In this document: positions 1 to 4,714 of the stretch, in pieces
Position numbering within the stretch: position 1 is the first letter of the stretch
Layout: every line of letters begins with the position of its first letter
Source of the DNA: Bermanella sp034112325
GTDB taxonomy: Bacteria > Pseudomonadota > Gammaproteobacteria > Pseudomonadales > Oceanobacteraceae
Length of the DNA stretch: 8,244 bases
Assembly: GCA_034112325.1 (NCBI GenBank)
Contig: JAWUVO010000070.1
Span: forward strand, 1 to 8,244
Direction of reading: 5' to 3'
The notes under the pieces: model-generated
What the model saw: only the letters and a program-made list of their open reading frames with translations
Databases searched by the model: none
What the model was told of the DNA's origin: nothing
Position numbers and translations under genes: made by a program

Positions 1-602
1 CCGGCGTAGCCAATTTTTAATGCATGGTCTAACTTATCCTGCATAGTTTTTAATTCGCCATTAGTTGGCTCGCGACTAATACTGGCATCAAAGCCCATTG
101 CGTCAATACGCAGCATAGAGTGGGGGACTAATGTGACCACATTCGGCCCAAGATTCAGCTGTTCTAAATGTTCTAAATACGCTTTTGGTGTTTCCCAGTC
201 TACTTTGTCTGCACAGCTTCTTAATAGCGATTTAGGCAAATTTTCTACCCGCGCAAAGCAATCTACAATAGGGTCTATTTCTCCACTACGTTGATGACCA
301 AAAGACAAACCCAAGCTGCAATTAGCAATAACAACACTGGTGGTGCCATGTCTAATTGACTCTGGCAAACCTGGCGCAAACTCAAGCTCTAGGTCGTAAT
401 GGGTGTGAATATCAAACAACCCAGGCATAAGCCATTTACCTTTTCCGTCAATGATGCGTTTGGCATTTTCTGAGTTTAAGTTTTCCCCTCGAGCTACAAT
501 TTTACCATCCGTTATTGCAATGTCTTCAACAATAGCGGGTTCGCCATTATTAAAAATTTTAGCATTCTGAATTAACGTATCGAAATTTTCTAATGCACTC
601 AT
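1..602 (-). CDS. N-acyl-D-amino-acid deacylase-family amidohydrolase (3' part beyond window)
   Basis: My own translation of the minus strand from ATG at 602-600 stays open to the window edge: 200 full codons, with the C-terminus missing. It begins MSALENFDTLIQNAKIF, followed by the beta-sandwich segment of amidohydrolases and then GLFDIHTHYD (residues 61-70), whose H66 and H68 are the first two metal ligands. The segment TSVVIANCSLG places C95 where the D-aminoacylase family has its metal-bridging cysteine, and HSMLRIDAMG (161-170) matches that family's conserved HSALR..VMG stretch. These enzymes hydrolyse N-acyl-D-amino acids to D-amino acid plus carboxylate. Which side chain or acyl group is used cannot be read here. 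AAGG at 614-611 lies 8 bases before the ATG. The gene follows the TetR gene by 19 bases on the same strand and is probably co-transcribed with it. The later metal ligands (His, His, Asp) lie outside the window, so activity cannot be confirmed. Confidence 0.88.
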   Translation of the reverse strand, partial: MSALENFDTLIQNAKIFNNGEPAIVEDIAITDGKIVARGENLNSENAKRIIDGKGKWLMPGLFDIHTHYDLELEFAPGLPESIRHGTTSVVIANCSLGLSFGHQRSGEIDPIVDCFARVENLPKSLLRSCADKVDWETPKAYLEHLEQLNLGPNVVTLVPHSMLRIDAMGFDASISREPTNGELKTMQDKLDHALKIGYA

Positions 603-621
603 GGGACACACCTTTTTGTTA

Positions 622-1239
622 TTATAAGTTGTCGAAATAGCTGGCTAACATAACGGCACCTAGTTGCAGCGTTACGTCTTTCGATTGAGTAGAGCACGCA
701 AAAACATGGCGATGAACCAAGCCTTCAGCCATGGCGAATAAGTTAAATGCAACCGCGTCGGCGTTGTTAATATTAAAGCTTTGCACAAACATCAATACTC
801 GTTCGTGCAGTAAATTCTCACCTTGGCCTAAAATTTCAGCCAGCTTTGGATCAAGCGCTTTACGTTGTTCTAACACCTGATGTAATTGTGGCGATTGCTC
901 ATGAAAGGCATAAATCAGTTTTAATACCGTGTGAAAAATCTGTTGGGTAGCAGCCAATTTCCCACTGTCTTTTTGTGCCTTTTCGCTTAGTACAAGCAAT
1001 GCTTTTACCGACGGTATTTGCTTATACAGATCTTCCATGCGCTGTTTTGCTATTACCCGTAGCATGTCTTCTTTGTTATCAAAGTATTGATAAAAAGTGC
1101 CAGTAGCCACACCAGCTTGGCTGGCCACCATTTTTGCAGTGGTGTCGTTATACCCGTGGTCAGCAAAGCATAGGGTGGCGGCCGTAATTAAGGCCGCGCG
1201 TTTTTGTATGGCTCTGGCCTGTGTAGGAATGGCTTTCAT
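622..1239 (-). CDS. TetR/AcrR-family transcriptional regulator
   Basis: A 205-aa protein of typical TetR length. The N-terminal DNA-binding domain covers about residues 9-56: an amphipathic helix (RAALITAATLCFADHGY), then the helix-turn-helix with the family signature TTAKMVASQAGVATGTFYQYF (start T33), then NKEDML. The remaining ~145 residues are a helical ligand-binding and dimerisation domain of no recognised subclass. The reading frame extends upstream to a TTG at 1251-1249. I prefer the ATG at 1239-1237 because neither site has a clear Shine-Dalgarno and ATG is the commoner start. It is transcribed away from the MEST-like hydrolase gene and runs directly into the amidohydrolase gene. The palindrome at 1306-1325 is the obvious candidate operator, implying autoregulation and control of both arms. 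The inducer is unknown; an acyl or ester-type metabolite handled by the two neighbouring hydrolases would fit, but that is inference. Confidence 0.93.
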   Translation of the reverse strand: MKAIPTQARAIQKRAALITAATLCFADHGYNDTTAKMVASQAGVATGTFYQYFDNKEDMLRVIAKQRMEDLYKQIPSVKALLVLSEKAQKDSGKLAATQQIFHTVLKLIYAFHEQSPQLHQVLEQRKALDPKLAEILGQGENLLHERVLMFVQSFNINNADAVAFNLFAMAEGLVHRHVFACSTQSKDVTLQLGAVMLASYFDNL

Positions 1240-1290
1240 TAATTGGCTCAATTTGACGGTTTTTACTGATTATTAAACTGTTACTCTATC

Positions 1291-1320
1291 AATATAGCTA
1301 TAACTTGAACTCGACGTCAA
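1291..1320 (-). promoter_or_regulatory. Putative promoter of tetR-amidohydrolase operon
   Basis: Read on the minus strand, a -35-like TTGACG (1320-1315) and a -10-like TATATT (1296-1291) are separated by 18 bases, each one mismatch from consensus. A start near 1284 would give a leader of about 45 bases to the ATG at 1239. The -35 box lies inside the palindrome at 1306-1325, as expected for a repressed promoter. Called by eye only. Confidence 0.5.
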
Positions 1321-1325
1321 GTTCA
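1306..1325. promoter_or_regulatory. Candidate TetR operator palindrome in the divergent intergenic region
   Basis: The 20-bp sequence TGAACTCGACGTCAAGTTCA is palindromic at 9 of 10 base pairs, the exception being C1312 against A1319. The central GACGTC is itself a perfect palindrome. A second, offset dyad, AACTTGA (1302-1308) with TCAAGTT (1317-1323), overlaps it with a centre 3 bp to the left. The site lies between divergent genes and covers a -35-like box on each strand. Such size and position are usual for TetR-family operators. That this particular repressor binds it is inferred. Confidence 0.65.
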
Positions 1326-1333
1326 GTTTTAAT
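1306..1333 (+). promoter_or_regulatory. Putative promoter of MEST-like hydrolase operon
   Basis: TTGAAC (1306-1311) and TTTAAT (1328-1333) are separated by 16 bases and resemble sigma-70 -35 and -10 boxes. Transcription would begin near 1340, leaving a short leader with the ribosome site AGGTGA (1348-1353). The -35 box forms the left edge of the palindrome, so repressor binding would block it. Confidence 0.5.
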
Positions 1334-1358
1334 CGATATATCAAATTAGGTGATAACT

Positions 1359-2273
1359 ATGAGCTTGGTAAATACAGGTAACTTAAATAACGACCTTGCC
1401 AGTTGGAAGGCAAGTGGAGAATGGCTTGAACTTAATGGGCATCAAATATTTGTTAAAGACGAAGGTAAAAGTGATTTACCGGTGTTGCTACTGATACATG
1501 GTTTTCCAACTTCTAGCTGGGATTGGTATGGGGTATGGGACCAACTTAAAACACACTTTAGGCTGGTTACACTAGATATGCTGGGGTTTGGTTACTCAGA
1601 TAAGCCCAACGTAAATACTTATACTATTCATGGTCAAGCCGACATTGTAGAAGCACTGGTAAAGGTCAAAGCTTTAAATAAGTTTCATGTGCTGGCCCAC
1701 GATTATGGCGACACGGTAGCTCAAGAGCTTCTTGCAAGGCAATTAGAAGGATTAGGCGCGGGTAAGTGGCTGTCGTGCTGCTTTTTAAACGGTGGTTTAT
1801 TCCCTGAAACACACCGAGCTATTTTAACGCAAAAACTATTACTAAGCCCGCTAGGTCCGCTAATAAATAAATTAGCAGGCTATAAACAATTTTGTGAAAA
1901 ATTTAGCTCGGTATTTGGTGAGCAAACTAAGCCAACAGAGCAAGAACTTAAAATATTTTGGCAGTTAATTAATGAAAATAATGGCAAGCATATTTTCCAT
2001 AACTTAATTACCTACATGCGAGACCGAAAACAACACAGAGAGCGCTGGGTAAACGTATTGCAAAAATCGGCTATTCCATTGGCATTAATTAACGGATCGG
2101 TTGACCCTGTATCGGGCGCGCACATGGTGGCACGTTACCAACAGCTTGAATGTCGATTAGATTATTTAGGTGTGTTAGAAAAGGTAGGGCATTATCCACA
2201 AGTAGAAGACCCTGCTGGTGTGGTTACTCACTATATTAATTTTTTTGATACTCTGGTATCAGTACAGTACTAA
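1359..2273 (+). CDS. MEST-like alpha/beta hydrolase with Asp nucleophile
   Basis: A 304-aa alpha/beta-hydrolase-fold enzyme, probably cytosolic (no signal peptide). The oxyanion motif is HGFP (47-50). The nucleophile elbow is LAHDYGDTV, putting Asp115 where esterases have Ser, as in haloalkane dehalogenases and epoxide hydrolases. The rest of the triad is probably D249 (NGSVDP) and H278 (VGHYPQVEDP). The segments HDYGDTVAQELL, NGGLFPETHR, SVFGEQTKPTEQEL and HYPQVEDP closely parallel animal MEST (mesoderm-specific transcript protein), making this a bacterial MEST-type member; the substrate of that family is not established. An in-frame GTG lies at 1350, but the ATG at 1359 is preferred because AGGTGA (1348-1353) sits 5 bases before it. 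It is divergent from the TetR gene and probably regulated by it, and is followed after 21 bases by a small gene. An epoxide hydrolase, dehalogenase or ester hydrolase activity are all possible. Confidence 0.9.
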   Translation: MSLVNTGNLNNDLASWKASGEWLELNGHQIFVKDEGKSDLPVLLLIHGFPTSSWDWYGVWDQLKTHFRLVTLDMLGFGYSDKPNVNTYTIHGQADIVEALVKVKALNKFHVLAHDYGDTVAQELLARQLEGLGAGKWLSCCFLNGGLFPETHRAILTQKLLLSPLGPLINKLAGYKQFCEKFSSVFGEQTKPTEQELKIFWQLINENNGKHIFHNLITYMRDRKQHRERWVNVLQKSAIPLALINGSVDPVSGAHMVARYQQLECRLDYLGVLEKVGHYPQVEDPAGVVTHYINFFDTLVSVQY

Positions 2274-2294
2274 TATTACATAAGGAGTATGCAA

Positions 2295-2492
2295 ATGGCA
2301 CAAGTTGAAAGTAAAACAAATATATCAGTAGATATTGAAGTTGTAGGAAGAGATGCAGAGAAAAAAGGTCATTTTAGCCTTAGCTCAGGGAATCTTTACT
2401 ATTATAGAAAAAATGCCAAAAATGAAACCGCTAGAATAACTTATCAGCAATTAATTGAACTGATTGAAGAGCACGTTGTTGAAGACGAATAA
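2295..2492 (+). CDS. Small acidic protein of unknown function (65 aa)
   Basis: I do not recognise this protein. The preferred start is the ATG at 2295, because the strong ribosome site AAGGAG (2282-2287) is 7 bases from it but only 1 base from the in-frame ATG at 2289. The 65 residues suggest an N-terminal strand (NISVDIEVVG), a basic middle with an aromatic patch (GNLYYYRKNAK), and a C-terminal amphipathic helix rich in Glu (QQLIELIEEHVVEDE). There is no signal peptide, membrane segment or cysteine. It follows the MEST-like hydrolase by 21 bases and is almost certainly in the same transcript. The excellent Shine-Dalgarno and tight coupling argue for a real gene. Confidence 0.72.
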   Translation: MAQVESKTNISVDIEVVGRDAEKKGHFSLSSGNLYYYRKNAKNETARITYQQLIELIEEHVVEDE

Positions 2493-2604
2493 TTTACAAT
2501 TATTTGTGGTTAAGTGTTGTAGGCAATGTGAAGACTAACTGCTAAAATTCAGCTATCCAGTAATCGTGTTGATTAAACTGGACTACCTAAGACTAGGATT
2601 TATT

Positions 2605-3120
2605 TTGACTAATAATGATATTTTGCAGCTTATAGCCACAACATTTAATTTAAACAACGATGCCGTTGTTGAGATTTTTGCTTTAGCCGATTTTAATGTA
2701 ACTAACGATCAAGTGACTAGTTGGCTAAAAAAACAAGAAATTGAAGAAAATCAAGAAGCTGAAGAAAGCCAAGAGTCTCTAATTGGCCTTAGTGATCCTG
2801 ACATGTCATTATTTCTTAATGGCTTTATCAATCTTAAGCGTGGTAAACGCGATGGCGAGCAAGCAAAGCCGCAAGATCATTTGAATAATAATATGATATT
2901 TCAGAAGTTAAGAATTGCTCTTAATTTAAAAACAGAAGATATTTTAGATGTATTTAAACTGGTAGATATTGATTTTAGTAAACATGAAATAAGCGCATTC
3001 TTTCGTAAACCGGGCAACAAGCATTATAAAGACTGCAGAGATAATACCCTTGAAAAATTCTTATTGGGTATTCAGCATCAATTACGACCAGGCGAAAATG
3101 ATGCCCTTATTGATGGCTAG
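2605..3120 (+). CDS. yehS: DUF1456 (YehS-family) protein
   Basis: A 171-aa protein made of two copies of the DUF1456 repeat. The first (about 1-75) runs from TNNDIL through VVEIFALADFNVTNDQVTSWLKK to SLFLNGFINLKRGK. The second (about 92-160) runs from LNNNMIFQKLRIALNL through ILDVFKLVDIDFSKHEISAFFRK to CRDNTLEKFLLGI. These are the family's hallmark phrases (NNDIL, FLNG.I..RGK, LNNN...KLRIAL, AFFRK). The frame extends upstream to GTG at 2566, but family members begin at the NDIL segment, and TTG at 2605 has AGGA (2595-2598) 6 bases before it, so a TTG start is chosen. An acidic Glu/Gln-rich linker (about 44-60) makes it somewhat longer than E. coli YehS. The molecular function of YehS is unknown; the repeats look like small helical binding domains. 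It is preceded by a 112-base gap with no clear promoter. Confidence 0.88.
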   Translation: MTNNDILQLIATTFNLNNDAVVEIFALADFNVTNDQVTSWLKKQEIEENQEAEESQESLIGLSDPDMSLFLNGFINLKRGKRDGEQAKPQDHLNNNMIFQKLRIALNLKTEDILDVFKLVDIDFSKHEISAFFRKPGNKHYKDCRDNTLEKFLLGIQHQLRPGENDALIDG

Positions 3121-3124
3121 GTTT

Positions 3125-3150
3125 AAAGCTGAAGTATAAAGCTAGAGTAT
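3125..3150 (+). repeat. 13-bp tandem duplication
   Basis: AAAGCTGAAGTAT (3125-3137) is immediately followed by AAAGCTAGAGTAT (3138-3150), identical at 11 of 13 positions. The copies lie in the gap just after the YehS-family stop codon. A partial third echo (AAACAGCTAAG) follows. This is probably slippage or duplication in AT-rich spacer DNA; no function is visible. Confidence 0.7.
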
Positions 3151-3195
3151 AAATAAACAGCTAAGATAATAATCTACAAAAACATAACATTAAAT

Positions 3196-3471
3196 ATGAA
3201 ATCTGATCCTAAAAAATTAATTGAAAAAAATCAAAACCTGACTCATTCAGATTCGTTGAAAGTTATTTCGCATGTTCAGCGAGAGCAGGGTGATTGGATT
3301 TTGCATATATTAATGGTCGAGGATTGCGATGTGCCATTTAAGTTTAAGCGCAAAGGGAAATACCAAAGTTTAAAAGGTGCTAGAGTAAATATGACATACT
3401 ACCCAGAGGTAGAAGTCATTGCCGATATGAATTTTGAAGTGATGAAAGTAGTTCGTATTAAAAGAGCATAA
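3196..3471 (+). CDS. Small basic conserved-looking protein of unknown function (91 aa)
   Basis: A 91-aa protein with 12 Lys and 5 Arg against 12 acidic residues. The body looks like an all-beta domain: LKVISHVQR, DWILHILMVEDCDVPFKFKRKGKYQSLKGARVNMTYYP split by turns, then VEVIADMNFEVMKVVRIKRA at the end. The KFKRKGKYQSLKGAR region (about 49-63) is a strongly basic, glycine-containing patch that could face nucleic acid; that is inference. I have an impression of similar uncharacterised proteins in marine gammaproteobacteria but cannot name a family. There is no signal peptide or membrane segment, and a single Cys44. The ATG at 3196 is the only sensible start, but it has no clear Shine-Dalgarno. 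It lies between the yehS-like gene and the tRNA-Gly gene on the same strand. Confidence 0.75.
   Translation: MKSDPKKLIEKNQNLTHSDSLKVISHVQREQGDWILHILMVEDCDVPFKFKRKGKYQSLKGARVNMTYYPEVEVIADMNFEVMKVVRIKRA
3434..3461 (+). promoter_or_regulatory. Weak candidate promoter for tRNA-Gly
   Basis: TTGAAG (3434-3439) and TATTAA (3456-3461), 16 bases apart, resemble sigma-70 boxes. They lie within the last codons of the 91-aa gene, about 50 bases before the tRNA. The tRNA could equally be co-transcribed from upstream. By-eye match only. Confidence 0.25.
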
Positions 3472-3486
3472 CTAAAAATGGATAGC

Positions 3487-3518
3487 AGATAAACAGACAA
3501 ACAGATAAATAGATAAGC
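3487..3518 (+). repeat. 8-bp tandem repeat (4 units) running into the tRNA 5' end
   Basis: Four consecutive 8-mers, AGATAAAC, AGACAAAC, AGATAAAT and AGATAAGC, span 3487-3518. The final GC is already the first two bases of the mature tRNA. Units differ by one or two bases. The array occupies the precursor leader where RNase P must cut, so it is either slippage or an A-rich unstructured leader. Confidence 0.7.
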
Positions 3519-3592
3519 GGGGTTAGCTCAGCTGGTAGAGTGTCAGTTTCCCAATCTGAAGGTCGCGGGTTCGATTCCTGTACTCCGCTCCA
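3517..3592 (+). tRNA. tRNA-Gly(CCC)
   Basis: A 76-base cloverleaf with encoded CCA. The acceptor strand GCGGGGT (3517-3523) pairs with ACTCCGC (3582-3588), and the discriminator is T3589. The D stem is GCTC/GAGT. The anticodon arm has loop TTCCCAA with anticodon CCC at 3550-3552. The T arm has GCGGG, TTCGATT, CCTGT. Anticodon CCC reads GGG glycine codons, and the GCGGG acceptor and U discriminator agree with bacterial tRNA-Gly. It is looser than usual: G.U pairs occur in the acceptor (one), D stem (one) and T stem (two), and the last anticodon-stem pair is U31.U39. Loop geometry and invariant positions (T8, A14, GG, TTCGA, CCA) are intact, so it is probably functional. The gene stands alone between protein genes. 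Confidence 0.93.
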
Positions 3593-3666
3593 ATATTATT
3601 TTAATAGGCGTCAGACTGCGTCATGCATTGTAAATACTTAATTCTTTAGAGCTATCAAACAATATT

Positions 3667-4650
3667 ATGACAAGAAAAACATTATCTTTTAAAGTAAAAA
3701 GAAAGAGCCCACCTAGTAAAGTTGATAAGCCAGAAAATAAGCCGTTAGAAAAAGTGACTAAAAATATAAGCGAAGATCCTAAAAAGTCTTTTTTAAATGG
3801 TGTAGCTATCAACCCTTTTGAGAGTATTAATCTTGAGCTGGGTTCTGAAAGTCTGACTATGCGGGCCATGGATCTAATCACGCCAATTGGAATGGGGCAG
3901 CGTGGTCTAATTGTTGCGCCACCAGGTTGTGGAAAAACTACTCTGTTAAAACAAATTTGCCAGTCGGTAGCGTCAACGTATCCCCATATAAAACTTTATG
4001 CGCTGCTTATTGATGAGCGACCTGAAGAAGTAACCGACTTTAAACGCAGCGTATCTATATCACCTTCTTGTCAGACCACTGTAGTGGCTTCCTCTTCTGA
4101 TGAAACTTACGAGCACCATGTTCGGGTAGCAAACGACCTTCTTAATAAAGCTCTTAAGCAAGCAGGCGAGGGGGAGAATGTTATGATTGTTATTGACTCA
4201 CTAACCAGACTTTCACGGGTTCATAATGCCGAACGAAAAAGTAGTGGCCGGACCATGTCAGGCGGTCTTGATTCTAGGGCTTTAGAGATTCCACGAAAAT
4301 TGTTTGGTGCGGCACGCAAAATTGAGAATGCTGGCTCGCTAACAATTTTAGCCACTATACTTGTTGATACTGGCAGCCGTATGGATCAGGTAATATTTGA
4401 AGAGTTTAAAGGCACCGGCAATATGGAAATAGTGTTGTCACGGGATATTGCAAATCAGCGAATCTTTCCTGCACTAGATATAGCTAAAAGCAGCACACGT
4501 CGTGAAGAGTTACTTATCAACACAAAAGATATGCCAAAGGTTAGAGATTTACGTAGGGCATTAACCAGCTTAGAACCGTTAGAAGGTGCTAAAAAACTAA
4601 TTGAGCTACTTAACGATTCTCCAAGCAATGCTGACCTGTTAAAGCGCTAA
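3667..4650 (+). CDS. Short Rho-like ATPase (Rho paralogue lacking the N-terminal RNA-binding domain)
   Basis: A 327-aa protein whose residues ~41-327 align with the complete C-terminal RecA-type motor domain of transcription terminator Rho. Rho is an RNA-dependent hexameric ATPase/translocase. Visible motifs: IGMGQRGLIVAPPGCGKTT with Walker A 84-92 (K90, T91); LLIDERPEEVT with probable catalytic E117; Walker B IVIDSLTRL (D177); Q-loop SSGRTMSGGLD (192-202); R-loop VDTGSRMD; EEFKGTGNMEIVLSR; and SSTRREELL with probable arginine finger R278. Ordinary Rho has about 420 residues. Here the helical bundle and OB/cold-shock RNA-binding fold are missing, replaced by about 40 Lys-rich residues (11 Lys, 2 Arg). 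E. coli Rho K181, within Walker A, corresponds to Gly. Six extra residues follow the DERPEEVT segment. No stop or frameshift suggests decay. The ATG at 3667 has only a weak ribosome site. It lies 74 bases downstream of tRNA-Gly. Its role is unknown; it could modulate Rho or act as a separate RNA motor. Confidence 0.92.
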   Translation: MTRKTLSFKVKRKSPPSKVDKPENKPLEKVTKNISEDPKKSFLNGVAINPFESINLELGSESLTMRAMDLITPIGMGQRGLIVAPPGCGKTTLLKQICQSVASTYPHIKLYALLIDERPEEVTDFKRSVSISPSCQTTVVASSSDETYEHHVRVANDLLNKALKQAGEGENVMIVIDSLTRLSRVHNAERKSSGRTMSGGLDSRALEIPRKLFGAARKIENAGSLTILATILVDTGSRMDQVIFEEFKGTGNMEIVLSRDIANQRIFPALDIAKSSTRREELLINTKDMPKVRDLRRALTSLEPLEGAKKLIELLNDSPSNADLLKR

Positions 4651-4714
4651 CCTTAGCTATTAGGCAGACAAGGCAAATAGCGATTTGGCATTATTTAATT
4701 TAGAGCAATATAAA

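Noticed and set aside
3608..3623. Two GCGTCA hexamers 10 bp apart before the Rho-like gene
   Set aside because: One helical turn apart could suit a regulator, but six-base direct repeats are expected by chance and no dyad or known motif is present.
3591..3668. CAATATTAT occurs at the tRNA 3' end (3591-3599) and at the Rho-like start codon (3660-3668), like an attachment-site pair
   Set aside because: Only nine AT-rich bases are shared, just two of them within the tRNA, and there is no integrase; chance is more likely.
3621..3881. Minus-strand open frame of 86 codons with hydrophobic stretches
   Set aside because: It lies opposite the lysine-rich start of the Rho-like gene; the hydrophobicity is the complement of Lys/Asp/Glu codons, and there is no ribosome site.
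3667..4650. Interpretation as a truncated or degraded housekeeping rho
   Set aside because: The frame is intact with its own ATG and a distinct N-terminal tail, and the 74 bases upstream hold no remnant of the RNA-binding domain before the tRNA is reached.
4685..4714. Good sigma-70-like boxes TTGGCA and TATAAA, 18 bases apart, just before the selO ATG
   Set aside because: The -10 box touches the ATG at 4715, so transcription would start inside the coding region and there is no suitable downstream start codon.
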